Shown piece after piece: positions 16,679-24,413 of a stretch of 53,170 nucleotides of DNA (the stretch's first letter is position 1; each line of letters begins with the position of its first letter). The stretch comes from Clostridia bacterium. GTDB taxonomy: Bacteria; Bacillota; Clostridia; Oscillospirales; CAG-272. Below the pieces are notes generated by a model. The model saw nothing but the letters and a program-made list of their open reading frames with translations. It did no database searches and was not told the origin of the DNA. The stretch is from positions 1 through 53,170 of the forward strand of contig JAGDBK010000039.1 in the NCBI GenBank assembly GCA_017959065.1. Reading direction: 5' to 3'. Made by a program: the position numbers and the translations under genes.

Positions 16679-17386
16679 ATGAAGCAAAAAATAAGGACCC
16701 CTTATTTTGAGATAGGGACCAAAAATTACATATACGGGGACAAGGTTCTGGAATACGCGAAAGCCGCAGACGCCGCCGCGGAGAAATATGACATAGACGT
16801 TCTTTTCATTACCCCCGCAGTCGAGATACGCAGGATCGCCGAGAACACGAAAAATCTGATAATCCTGGCCCCTTATATGGATACTTTGAGGCCGGGCCGC
16901 GGAATGGCTGATATACTTCCCGAAGCTCTCAAAGCCGCTGGCGCCAAAGGCGTCGTCATCAACCACTGCGAAAAGCCGATGAGCCTGCCGCAGATGAAAG
17001 CCACTATAGACCGCGCAAGAGAACTTGATTTCCTTGTGTTCGCATGCGCGGACACCCTTGACGAGGCAAAGGCCATCGCTCAGCTTCACCCTGACATCAT
17101 CAACCCGGAACCTTCCGCGATAATCGGCGGCGGCAACGGTGTGTCGCCCATGGATTATGTAAAGGACTCGATTGCCGTCATCAAAGCCATCTATCCTGAT
17201 ATTTTGGTTGAACAGGCGGCGGGGATCACCAACGGGCAGCAGGTCTATGATTTCATTATGGCCGGCAGCGAAGCCGCAGGCGCAGCGTCCGGGATCATGA
17301 ACGCCGCCGACCCGATAGCCATGATAGATGAGATGATCGCCGCGACCAGAAGAGCGGCGGACGACCTGAAAAGCAAAGGAGAATGA
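16679..17386 (+). CDS. Triosephosphate-isomerase-like protein (short archaeal type)
   Basis: A 235-residue TIM-barrel protein resembling the short archaeal-type triosephosphate isomerases. The catalytic trio is in place: Lys15 in GTKNY, His96 in INHCEK, and Glu144 in NPEPSAIIGGG (the loop-6 region). A phosphate-binding ITNGQQ segment follows near residue 185. Such paralogs can act on tetrulose phosphates instead of dihydroxyacetone phosphate (EryH/TpiA2 in erythritol pathways). Lying beside a sugar kinase and an aldose-ketose isomerase homolog, it more likely acts on a sugar-phosphate intermediate than in glycolysis (inference). AAGAAGG precedes the ATG. Confidence 0.82.
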   Translation: MKQKIRTPYFEIGTKNYIYGDKVLEYAKAADAAAEKYDIDVLFITPAVEIRRIAENTKNLIILAPYMDTLRPGRGMADILPEALKAAGAKGVVINHCEKPMSLPQMKATIDRARELDFLVFACADTLDEAKAIAQLHPDIINPEPSAIIGGGNGVSPMDYVKDSIAVIKAIYPDILVEQAAGITNGQQVYDFIMAGSEAAGAASGIMNAADPIAMIDEMIAATRRAADDLKSKGE

Positions 17387-17390
17387 TCAA

Positions 17391-17885
17391 ATGGTTTTCA
17401 AGGATTCTTTCACCTTAAATTCAAATCATCGGGCAGTATCGTTTCACGACATTACGGATAAAGTCAAAGAAGCAGTCAAAAACTCCGGGATCAGGGACGG
17501 GATCGTTGTGGTCTATTCGCACCATACCACATGCTCCGTTATCACCCAGGAATGCGCGTTCGATATGTCAATGACCGGGCTCGAGACTCTTCAGCAGGAT
17601 CTTGTCAATGCTTTTGAAGACTGGATCCCGACCTGCAGACACGAGAATATGTATCTTCATCCCGGTCCCAAGGCCCTGAAGTTTGCCGAAGAGCACGGAG
17701 AGGACAATTTCGGATGCCACAACACCGACGCGCACCTCCGGTCTTCCATTATCGGACGTAGCGTTACCGTTGTGATCGATGACGGTGTCGCCGATCTGGG
17801 AGAATTCGGAAGGGTCCACTTTATAGACTGGGATCAGACGCGCGGACGTACCCGCACCGTGAAGATCATGGTGATCGGAGAATAA
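17391..17885 (+). CDS. YjbQ/UPF0047 family protein, copy 2
   Basis: A 164-residue second YjbQ protein. It shares the SHHTTCSVITQE segment (about 44-55), NTDAHLRS and LGEFGRVHFIDWD with copy 1 and carries the same kind of insert, but lacks copy 1's C-terminal tail. It starts four bases after the triosephosphate-isomerase-like stop, preceded by AAAGGAG, and ends the rightward operon. Two paralogs, one per divergent operon, suggest either two steps or a heteromeric enzyme; YjbQ proteins are known to oligomerise. Function unknown. Confidence 0.87.
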   Translation: MVFKDSFTLNSNHRAVSFHDITDKVKEAVKNSGIRDGIVVVYSHHTTCSVITQECAFDMSMTGLETLQQDLVNAFEDWIPTCRHENMYLHPGPKALKFAEEHGEDNFGCHNTDAHLRSSIIGRSVTVVIDDGVADLGEFGRVHFIDWDQTRGRTRTVKIMVIGE

Positions 17886-17924
17886 TAAACCTGTCTCTGG
17901 ATATACAGGCCCGAATAATACAAG

Positions 17925-17963
17925 CGAGACGGCAGATGAGCAGTTCATCAGCCGTCTCGTTTT
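17925..17963 (+). terminator. Intrinsic terminator
   Basis: CGAGACGGC (17925-17933) pairs with GCCGTCTCG (17951-17959), extended inward by ATGA/TCAT, followed by TTTT. It closes the rightward operon and may also stop the convergent nifU transcript. Confidence 0.85.
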
Positions 17964-17989
17964 ACTTTATGCCGTTCCCGTTATTTGCC

Positions 17990-18421
17990 TTACCCGCAGC
18001 AGCCGGCACAGCTCTCGCAGTCCGGGAACTGAGATCTGTCATATTCAATGCCGTTTTTCTCATAATAATCCTGCAGCGCCTTTTTGATCGCCTCTTCGGC
18101 AAGGACCGAACAGTGCATCTTATAAGCAGGAAGTCCGTCGAGAGCCTCGGATACGGCCTTGTTTGTCAGCGTCATAGCCTCGGATACGGGTTTACCTTTT
18201 ATCAGCTCGGTAGCCATCGAACTTGACGCTATCGCGGATCCGCAGCCGAATGTCTCAAATTTCACGTCGACAATAATATCGTTTTCTATCTTCAGGTAAA
18301 TCTTCATTATGTCGCCGCATTTCGCGTTGCCGACTTCCCCGACACCGTCTGCGTTCTCTATGACTCCGACATTCCTCGGATTTCTGAAATGATCCATCAC
18401 CTTATCGCTGTAAAGAGCCAT
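17990..18421 (-). CDS. nifU: Fe-S cluster scaffold protein NifU/IscU type
   Basis: A 143-residue scaffold on which Fe-S clusters are built from sulfur delivered by the neighbouring cysteine desulfurase. The three ligand cysteines are Cys35 (NAKCGD, with Asp37), Cys60 (FGCGSAIASS) and Cys104 (KMHCSVLAE). The last nine residues form an extra Cys-rich tail, C-x2-C-x2-CC, beyond the IscU fold, which could hold metal or take part in thiol exchange. GAGGTGATAAA precedes the ATG. It is the third gene of the Rrf2-regulator, nifS, nifU operon. Confidence 0.93.
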   Translation of the reverse strand: MALYSDKVMDHFRNPRNVGVIENADGVGEVGNAKCGDIMKIYLKIENDIIVDVKFETFGCGSAIASSSMATELIKGKPVSEAMTLTNKAVSEALDGLPAYKMHCSVLAEEAIKKALQDYYEKNGIEYDRSQFPDCESCAGCCG

Positions 18422-18430
18422 TTTATCACC

Positions 18431-19630
18431 TCATTGAACAATATAATTCTTTTTTCCGTTTATCAGGTCTCTCCAGACGGGAGAAATACTGCGCAGGTAT
18501 CCCACGACTTCTTTTACCGCGTCAATGGTGTAATCGATCTCTTCCGAGGTGTTTTCCTCGGAAAGTGAAAGACGAAGCGACCCGTGAGCGATCTCGTGCG
18601 GTCTCCCGATGGCAAGAAGCACATGACTGGGGTCAAGAGATCCCGAGGTGCACGCTGAACCGGAAGACGCGCATATCCCTCTGTCGTCAAGCAGGAGAAG
18701 GAGCGACTCGCCTTCGATGCCTTCGAAACAGAAATTCACGTTGCCCGGCAGCCTTTTCTTTGCATCGCCGTTCAAGACCGAATGCGGTATTTCCGATATG
18801 CCGTCTATCAGTCTGTCCCTCAGAGCTGAAATCCTTGCCGCGTTTTTTTCAATTCCGTCACAAGCCTCCTCCAACGCGGCCGCCATGCCAATTATGGCGG
18901 GGATGTTTTCGGTTCCGGCGCGTTTTCCGCGCTCCTGAGCCCCGCCTTCGATGATATTTGACAGACGTATTCCTTTTTTCGCGTACAGAAATCCGATGCC
19001 CTTCGGTCCGTGGAACTTATGAGCGGACACCGAAAGCATGTCAATATTCTGCTCTGATACGTCGATATCAAGATGACCTGCCGCCTGGACAGCATCAGTA
19101 TGAAAAGGCACCCCCGCATCCCTGCATATTCGGCCGATCTCCTTGACCGGCTGAATGGTACCTATCTCGTTGTTTGCGAACATCACTGTCACAAGGCACG
19201 TTTCCGGGCGGATATTCTTTCTGACTTCATCCGGATCGACGATGCCTTTTTCACCTACGCTCAGAAGCGTTACCTCAAATCCTTCTTTTTCAAGCTTCTT
19301 TAGTGTATGCAGAACTGCATGATGCTCGATCGCTGACGATATAATATGATTATTTCCGCTTTTCTTCCCTGCCAGCGCCGCAGATACGATTGCCTGATTA
19401 TCCGCCTCGCTTCCCCCGGAAGTAAATGTGATCTCATTAGGCAAAGCGCCGATGCACCGTGCTATTCTCTGTCTGGCGTCGGAAAGCGCCTCTGCCGCTC
19501 TCTGGCCGGCCGAGTGAAGGCTGGACGGATTTCCGTATACAGAATCAAAGAAAGGAAGCATCGCTTCTATTGCCGTCCTGCTCGTCTTCGTGGTTGCCGC
19601 GTTATCCAGATATATCATTTTATTTTCCAT
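18431..19630 (-). CDS. nifS: Cysteine desulfurase NifS/IscS type
   Basis: A 399-residue PLP enzyme that converts cysteine to alanine and carries the sulfur as a persulfide to the scaffold. The PLP lysine is in SVSAHKFHGPKG (about residue 200) and the reactive cysteine in ASSGSACTSG (about 320). The N-terminus MIYLDNAATTK is typical of the family. ATG 19630 has no strong ribosome binding site; Met5 is an alternative. It lies nine bases before nifU and is co-transcribed with the Rrf2-type gene. It competes for the cysteine made by the divergent metY-cysK operon. Confidence 0.94.
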   Translation of the reverse strand: MENKMIYLDNAATTKTSRTAIEAMLPFFDSVYGNPSSLHSAGQRAAEALSDARQRIARCIGALPNEITFTSGGSEADNQAIVSAALAGKKSGNNHIISSAIEHHAVLHTLKKLEKEGFEVTLLSVGEKGIVDPDEVRKNIRPETCLVTVMFANNEIGTIQPVKEIGRICRDAGVPFHTDAVQAAGHLDIDVSEQNIDMLSVSAHKFHGPKGIGFLYAKKGIRLSNIIEGGAQERGKRAGTENIPAIIGMAAALEEACDGIEKNAARISALRDRLIDGISEIPHSVLNGDAKKRLPGNVNFCFEGIEGESLLLLLDDRGICASSGSACTSGSLDPSHVLLAIGRPHEIAHGSLRLSLSEENTSEEIDYTIDAVKEVVGYLRSISPVWRDLINGKKNYIVQ

Positions 19631-19675
19631 AATACAGTATCTTCTCCGATTTGTCTGTGAAATCTGACCGGTGTA

Positions 19676-20116
19676 TCATATAACGTAATCGTTTCCGCCC
19701 GGACATTCCGATTTTCTGTCAAGGATATCCTGAAGAGTAATACTGTCAAGATAATTGCAGATCACATCGTCCAGCCCTTTCCAGATCGGCAGAAACGGAC
19801 AGTCCGCACTCCGTCCGCAGGGAATATGGTCCTCTTCAAGACAGCTGACCGGACGGATGGAACCCTCTGCCGCACGAAGTATGTCCCCGACCGTATACTC
19901 TTCCGGAGGTCTTGACAGTCTGTATCCTCCGTGAAGGCCCCGGCTTGAATCCAGCATTTTTGAAACATCCGGAAGATTGATAATCTGTTCCAGATACTTT
20001 TTCGATATTTCCTGCCTTTCGGCTGAATCCTTTAGCGGGACATACCCTTCCTTCTGATATTCCGCTATATCCAGCAGAATACGCAAAGTATAGCGTCCGC
20101 GCGTTGAAATCATCAT
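19676..20116 (-). CDS. Rrf2-family regulator (IscR-like)
   Basis: A 146-residue winged-helix regulator. The DNA-binding part occupies about residues 1-65 (ISTRGRYTLRILLDIA). Three cysteines arranged C-x7-C-x5-C near residues 92-106 (SCLEEDHIPCGRSADCPF) match the Fe-S ligand region of IscR. It should sense Fe-S or cysteine status and control nifS-nifU. I choose ATG 20116 because GAGAGG (20125-20130) lies eight bases upstream; a GTG at 20125 falls inside that site. An inverted repeat overlapping its promoter (20211-20227) suggests autorepression. A CymR-like role in sulfur control is the alternative. Confidence 0.9.
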   Translation of the reverse strand: MMISTRGRYTLRILLDIAEYQKEGYVPLKDSAERQEISKKYLEQIINLPDVSKMLDSSRGLHGGYRLSRPPEEYTVGDILRAAEGSIRPVSCLEEDHIPCGRSADCPFLPIWKGLDDVICNYLDSITLQDILDRKSECPGGNDYVI

Positions 20117-20194
20117 CTTGAGCACCTCTCGGATATCTGATGGAATTAGGCTTTTGTAATAATACCCGATTGCCTACAGGTTTAATGTGTTATT

Positions 20195-20227
20195 ATGATA
20201 TGACCAAAAGCCTACTTTGTCAATAGG
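20195..20227 (-). promoter_or_regulatory. Promoter and Rrf2-type operator of the nifSU operon
   Basis: On the minus strand, TTGACA (20218-20223), 17-bp spacer, TATCAT (20195-20200). The inverted repeat CCTA-N9-TAGG (20211-20227) sits exactly over the -35 element. Related half-sites TTAGGC (20146-20151) and GCCTACAGG (20172-20180) occur downstream, and a separate ten-base inverted pair spans 20147-20156 and 20205-20214. The best reading is autoregulation by the Rrf2 protein. Confidence 0.6.
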
Positions 20228-20293
20228 TTTTTTGTTTTTGCCGTTAAATGCCACATTTTCGCTGTTTTTTGCTTTTGCGGCAGGAGCGTCTTA

Positions 20294-20322
20294 TTGACTT
20301 AAAATCTGAAGAATGATAAAAT
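20294..20322 (+). promoter_or_regulatory. Promoter of the LysR-family gene
   Basis: TTGACT (20294-20299), 17-bp spacer, TAAAAT (20317-20322), about 95 bases before the LysR start codon and divergent from the nifSU promoter. Confidence 0.6.
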
Positions 20323-20417
20323 ACATATTAAACCGATAGGATTGGTGTATTATTTGCGCACCGGCCAGCAAATACGCGGCTGTATAAAAATCTCAAATAC
20401 CGGGAGCGAAATAAACT

Positions 20418-21338
20418 ATGACGATACAGCAACTGAAATATGCCGCAGCAATCGCCGAATGCGGCAGCCTGAACAAAGCGGCGGAAGTATTATATGTAGC
20501 TCAGCCGTCTCTGACAAACGCCATAAAAGAGCTGGAGAAAGAGATCGGCATAGTGATTTTCAACCGCGGTGCAAAAGGCGCTGTGCTTACGAACGACGGG
20601 GCGGAATTCATGCAGTACGCCAAGCAGGCTGTCTGGCAGTACGATATGCTCTGCGAAAAGTATATGGGGACCGGGACATCAAAGATCAAGTTCGGGATCT
20701 CCACTCAGCATTACTCTTTTGCGGTAAAAAGCTTCGTCGAGATGGTCAAGCATTTTGGCACCGACGAATACGAGTTCGCTATTCGGGAAACAAAAACCAG
20801 GGAAGTCATCGATGACGTTGCTTCGGGGAAAAGCGAGATCGGTATACTGTATAAAAGCGATTTCAACCGCAGTGCCATCGACAAGATCCTCAAGGCAAAC
20901 GATCTTGACTTTCATTTTCTGATCGAATGCGACGCGTTTGTGTATCTGTGGAAAGGACATCCGCTCGCAAAAAAAGAGAAGATCGGCTTTGCTGATCTGT
21001 CCGAATATCCGTGTCTGTCGTTTGAACAGGGAGCATCAGGATCCTTCTATTATGCCGAGGAGCTTCTGAGCACAGCGGAATATCCTAAAACGATAAAGGC
21101 AAATGACCGCGCGACCATGCTCAATCTGATGATAGGCCTGAACGGATATACACTTTGTTCCGGAATCATATGCGAGGAGCTTAACGGATCCGATTACATA
21201 GCCGTTCCCTTTGAGACGGATGAAGACGTCATCGGAAACCGAATGGAGATCGGTTATATTTTGAAAAGAAACATGATCCTCAGTAAAATGGCGGTTAAAT
21301 ATATAGATGAGATGAAGAGATACCTCGGCAAGCTATAG
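20418..21338 (+). CDS. LysR-family transcriptional regulator
   Basis: A 306-residue LysR-type regulator with the N-terminal winged helix at about residues 1-60 (LNKAAEVLYVAQPSLTNAIKELE) and a two-lobed effector-binding domain from about 90. Members of this family such as CysB and CysL activate sulfur-assimilation genes in response to acetylserine-type signals. Its direct neighbours are metY and cysK, so it most likely activates them (inference). A perfect 9-bp inverted repeat with a T-N11-A core overlaps its stop codon and lies about 66 bp upstream of the predicted metY start site, the usual activator position. Confidence 0.9.
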   Translation: MTIQQLKYAAAIAECGSLNKAAEVLYVAQPSLTNAIKELEKEIGIVIFNRGAKGAVLTNDGAEFMQYAKQAVWQYDMLCEKYMGTGTSKIKFGISTQHYSFAVKSFVEMVKHFGTDEYEFAIRETKTREVIDDVASGKSEIGILYKSDFNRSAIDKILKANDLDFHFLIECDAFVYLWKGHPLAKKEKIGFADLSEYPCLSFEQGASGSFYYAEELLSTAEYPKTIKANDRATMLNLMIGLNGYTLCSGIICEELNGSDYIAVPFETDEDVIGNRMEIGYILKRNMILSKMAVKYIDEMKRYLGKL

Positions 21339-21352
21339 CCTTTGGCTATAGC
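21332..21352. promoter_or_regulatory. LysR-type operator upstream of metY
   Basis: GCTATAGCC, TTT, GGCTATAGC: a perfect 9-bp inverted repeat containing T-N11-A (21336/21348). It overlaps the LysR stop codon. It is centred near -66 from the predicted transcription start, and no T-run follows, so an operator fits better than a terminator. Confidence 0.6.
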
Positions 21353-21371
21353 CAAGTATTTGACCTCGGTA

Positions 21372-21401
21372 TTGGACAGAATGAAAAAGGGCGGTTATAA
21401 T
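21372..21401 (+). promoter_or_regulatory. Promoter of the metY-cysK operon
   Basis: TTGGAC (21372-21377), 18-bp spacer, perfect TATAAT (21396-21401). The weak -35 is what an activator-dependent promoter would show, with the LysR-type site just upstream. Confidence 0.65.
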
Positions 21402-21448
21402 AGCATCAGCAAACAAGGGCAGAGAATAAACCCGAAACGGAGGTCCTT

Positions 21449-21553
21449 ATGAAAACACTGCTGTATATTATCAGAACCCGCTCGAAAGAATGGCGAATGT
21501 GCCGATGTAATCGATGTAATCATTCTTCCAATACAAACATATTAAATAAATGA
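21449..21553 (+). CDS. Cys-rich leader peptide upstream of metY (candidate)
   Basis: A 34-residue ORF with a strong ribosome binding site (GGAGGT, 21439-21444, four bases before the ATG). It begins MKTLLYIIRTRSKEW and then has CRCNRCN: three cysteine codons at 21500, 21506 and 21515 within six codons, two of them in a tandem nine-base repeat CGATGTAAT. Its TGA (21551-21553) touches the metY ribosome binding site GAGAGG, so termination there couples to metY translation. AAGAATG (21486-21492) can pair with CATTCTT (21521-21527) around the Cys codons. The layout resembles amino-acid leader peptides, where scarce charged tRNA stalls the ribosome. Here the sensed residue would be cysteine, the product of the operon. 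A functional small protein remains possible. Confidence 0.65.
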   Translation: MKTLLYIIRTRSKEWRMCRCNRCNHSSNTNILNK

Positions 21554-21565
21554 GAGGTCAAAACA

Positions 21566-22849
21566 ATGAGTAAATACAGATTTGAAACGCTTCAGCTTCA
21601 TGTGGGTCAGGAACAGGCCGATCCGGCGACCGACTCGAGAGCAGTCCCCATCTATCAGACAACTTCATATGTATTCCACAGCAGCGAACACGCAGCCGCA
21701 CGCTTCGGTCTCGCAGATTCTGGAAACATTTACGGGAGATTGACCAATTCAACGCAGGAAGTTCTGGAAAAGAGGATCGCGGCTCTTGAAGGGGGCGTTG
21801 CGGCTCTTGCGCTCGCGTCAGGCGCAGCTGCAATTACCTATACGATAGAGGCGCTGGCGCAGAAAGGTGACCATATCGTAGCGCAGAAGACGATCTACGG
21901 CGGAAGCTACAATCTGCTGGCGCACACGCTCCCGCAGTTCGGAATAGAAACCACTTTCGTGGATATTCACGATACCGAAGAAGTTAAAGCGGCGATCAGA
22001 CCGAATACAAAAGCGGTCTTTATTGAAACGCTGGGAAATCCGAACAGCGATATACCGGATATTGACGCAATATCCGATATTGCCCATTCCGCAGGGATCC
22101 CGGTCGTGATAGACAACACCTTCGGCACACCGTATCTCATCCGCCCTATAGAACACGGCGCGGATATCGTCGTTCATTCCGCGACAAAATTCATCGGAGG
22201 ACACGGCACGACACTCGGCGGCATAATAGTTGACAGCGGAAAGTTTGACTGGAAGACAAACGCCGACAAGTTCAGGCCCATCGCCGAAGCCAATCCAAGC
22301 TATCACGGTATTTCCTTTGCCGACGCAGTCGGTCCCGCGGCTTTCGTCACATACATCAGAGCGATCCTTCTGCGCGATACCGGAGCCGCGATCTCACCGT
22401 TTAATGCCTTCCTTCTTTTACAGGGTGTCGAAACTCTTTCTCTCAGACTGGAACGGCACGCGGAAAACACGAAGAAAGTGGTCCAGTATCTCGTAAACCA
22501 TCCTCTCGTCGCCAAAGTCAACCATCCGTCGCTCCCCGATCATCCCCAGCATGCACTGTATCAGAAATATTTTCCGAACGGCGGCGCATCGATCTTTACA
22601 TTTGACATAAAAGGCGGGCAAAGCGAGGCCTGGAGGTTTATCGATCATCTAAAGATCTTCTCACTACTCGCAAATGTTGCCGATGTTAAATCGCTCGTCA
22701 TTCATCCGGCATCAACCACTCATTCCCAGCTTTCCGAAGAAGAGCTTGACAGCCAGAACATCCACCCAAACACTATACGGTTATCTATCGGTACAGAGCA
22801 TATAGACGATATAATAGGCGATCTTGAAACCGGATTCGCAGCTCTGTGA
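21566..22849 (+). CDS. metY: O-acetylhomoserine sulfhydrylase / aminocarboxypropyltransferase
   Basis: A 427-residue PLP enzyme of the Cys/Met metabolism family. It makes homocysteine from O-acetylhomoserine and sulfide, and some members also make cysteine. The N-terminus YRFETLQLHVGQEQADPAT is typical of MetY, the PLP lysine lies in VVHSATKFIGGHGT (about residue 209) and the C-terminus keeps the SIGTEHIDDII signature. The length matches MetY (about 430) rather than the shorter cystathionine lyases (about 380). GAGAGG precedes the ATG and abuts the upstream leader ORF. It is co-transcribed with the cysteine synthase gene 67 bases downstream. Confidence 0.93.
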   Translation: MSKYRFETLQLHVGQEQADPATDSRAVPIYQTTSYVFHSSEHAAARFGLADSGNIYGRLTNSTQEVLEKRIAALEGGVAALALASGAAAITYTIEALAQKGDHIVAQKTIYGGSYNLLAHTLPQFGIETTFVDIHDTEEVKAAIRPNTKAVFIETLGNPNSDIPDIDAISDIAHSAGIPVVIDNTFGTPYLIRPIEHGADIVVHSATKFIGGHGTTLGGIIVDSGKFDWKTNADKFRPIAEANPSYHGISFADAVGPAAFVTYIRAILLRDTGAAISPFNAFLLLQGVETLSLRLERHAENTKKVVQYLVNHPLVAKVNHPSLPDHPQHALYQKYFPNGGASIFTFDIKGGQSEAWRFIDHLKIFSLLANVADVKSLVIHPASTTHSQLSEEELDSQNIHPNTIRLSIGTEHIDDIIGDLETGFAAL

Positions 22850-22916
22850 ACTTGCGGCAACGGTTTATCCCTAATCAAAAACACAAAATAATAATAAATG
22901 AACGGAGAAAATAAAA

Positions 22917-23855
22917 ATGTCAAAAATCTATAAGGGTACGATCGGACTTATCGGAAACACCCCCCTGGTTGAAGTCGTCAATTACGAAAATGATCAGAAT
23001 CTCGACGCAACACTGCTTGTAAAACTTGAGTACTTCAATCCGGCGGGAAGCGTAAAGGACAGGATCGCTAAAGCGATGATCGAAGACGCAGAGAAAAAAG
23101 GCAAACTGAAAGCGGGTTCTGTTATCATTGAACCCACCTCCGGTAATACCGGCATAGGTCTTGCTGCCATCGCCGCAGCTAAAGGTTACCGTATTATCCT
23201 GACGATGCCCGAGACCATGAGTGTCGAAAGGAGAAATATTCTCAAAGCATACGGCGCGGAGATCGTCCTTACCGAAGGAGCTAAGGGAATGAAAGGCGCT
23301 ATCGCGAAAGCCGAGGAACTGGCAGCGGAAATCCCGGGCAGTTATATACCCGGACAGTTCGTCAATCCGGCTAATCCCGCAATACACAAAGCGACGACCG
23401 GTCCGGAGATCTGGGCCGATACCGACGGAAAAGTAGATTATTTCGTCGCAGGCGTCGGCACAGGCGGAACCATCACCGGCACAGGTGAGTTTCTCAAAGA
23501 GCAGAACGCTTCAGTCAAAGTCATTGCGGTTGAGCCGGAGGGTTCCCCCGTGCTTTCTGAAGGAAAAGCCGGTCCTCACAAGATTCAGGGAATCGGAGCT
23601 GGATTTGTACCGGAAGTACTTAACACCGGAATATATGATGAAATCATTAAAGTGTCCAATGAAAACGCTTTTTCGGCATCAAAACTGTTGGCGAAAAAGG
23701 AAGGGATCTCGGTCGGAATATCTTCCGGGGCTTCACTATTTGCTGCCACTGAGCTGGCCAGAAGACCGGAAAACAAAGGGAAAGTGATCGTTGCGCTCCT
23801 TCCCGACAGCGGCGACAGATACTATTCCACCCCGCTGTTTACGGAAACAACTTGA
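22917..23855 (+). CDS. cysK: Cysteine synthase (O-acetylserine sulfhydrylase)
   Basis: A 312-residue PLP enzyme making L-cysteine from O-acetylserine and sulfide. It shows the family opening [10 protein letters not shown], the PLP lysine in [11 protein letters not shown] (about residue 45), the substrate loop PTSGNTGIG and the phosphate-binding [15 protein letters not shown]. Length and motifs fit CysK. A CGGAG element precedes the ATG. It ends the LysR-controlled sulfur operon and is followed by a terminator shared with tRNA-Leu. Confidence 0.95.
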   Translation: MSKIYKGTIGLIGNTPLVEVVNYENDQNLDATLLVKLEYFNPAGSVKDRIAKAMIEDAEKKGKLKAGSVIIEPTSGNTGIGLAAIAAAKGYRIILTMPETMSVERRNILKAYGAEIVLTEGAKGMKGAIAKAEELAAEIPGSYIPGQFVNPANPAIHKATTGPEIWADTDGKVDYFVAGVGTGGTITGTGEFLKEQNASVKVIAVEPEGSPVLSEGKAGPHKIQGIGAGFVPEVLNTGIYDEIIKVSNENAFSASKLLAKKEGISVGISSGASLFAATELARRPENKGKVIVALLPDSGDRYYSTPLFTETT

Positions 23856-23933
23856 TCTTCGGTTTCTGTTTCCGTTTTCCTCTTCTATATGCGATGAGGA
23901 GAAAAAAGGTCTATCGAAAATTCTGAGAAAAGA

Positions 23934-23961
23934 AAAATCCGGGTTGAAAAACCCGGATTTT
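23934..23961. terminator. Bidirectional terminator between cysK and tRNA-Leu
   Basis: A perfect 12-bp stem (23934-23945 with 23950-23961) over a GAAA loop. On the minus strand it is followed by a T-rich run, ending the tRNA transcript; on the plus strand TTTTT lies at the stem end, ending the cysK transcript. Confidence 0.85.
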
Positions 23962-24048
23962 TGGTGCGGGTAAGAGGACTTGAACCTCCACGAAGTTGCC
24001 CCCACTAGAACCTGAATCTAGCGCGTCTGCCAATTCCGCCATACCCGC
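23962..24048 (-). tRNA. tRNA-Leu (anticodon CAG)
   Basis: An 87-base class II tRNA. The acceptor arm GCGGGTA pairs with TACCCGC, the discriminator is A and CCA is encoded. The anticodon stem CTAGA/TCTAG holds the loop TTCAGGT, giving anticodon CAG, which reads CUG leucine codons. A long variable arm (GGGGGCAACTTC region) and a normal T-arm (GTTCAAGTC) confirm the leucine class. Confidence 0.95.
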
Positions 24049-24180
24049 ATATTAAATCTGTAAGTCGCATAAACGATGTCCGTATCTGCGGTCCCGAGGT
24101 GAAAAAAGATACTGTGAGAACGCGTTCCGGATCCTGACCGGCCGCCAATATCGCAACGTACACTTTTCACGAACAAATCT

Positions 24181-24208
24181 ATTATAACGAAAAGAGGATT
24201 GTTGTCAA
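24181..24208 (-). promoter_or_regulatory. Promoter of tRNA-Leu
   Basis: On the minus strand, perfect TTGACA (24203-24208), 16-bp spacer, perfect TATAAT (24181-24186). The tRNA 5' end lies about 130 bases downstream, leaving a fairly long leader to be trimmed. Nothing else is recognisable between them. Confidence 0.75.
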
Positions 24209-24346
24209 GCCTTTTTTCAAAGTTTTTCACAGCTTGAGACGGCAATACATTGTTTTCAAGTCCGAAAATCATGCGTTTTTTTGAAAGGATTTAATGCCCG
24301 GATCCCCCACCGGAACCGGATCATGTGCAGCTTGATATTCTCGACT

Positions 24347-24383
24347 CGAAAGGGTCTGCGCATTATTTGCGCAGACCCTTTCG
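24347..24383 (-). terminator. Long hairpin at the 3' end of the large importer operon
   Basis: A perfect 16-bp stem (24347-24362 with 24368-24383) and 5-base loop, about 30 bases after the last permease stop. No T-run follows on either strand, so it may act as a 3' stabilising or Rho-assisted end rather than a classic intrinsic terminator. Confidence 0.6.
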
Positions 24384-24413
24384 TTATAAGTCAGTCTATT
24401 CGCTTGTAACCGA

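Noticed and set aside
21503..21520. Tandem nine-base repeat as a CRISPR or mobile-element trace
   Set aside because: Only two copies, in frame within the leader ORF, where it duplicates an Arg-Cys-Asn codon block.
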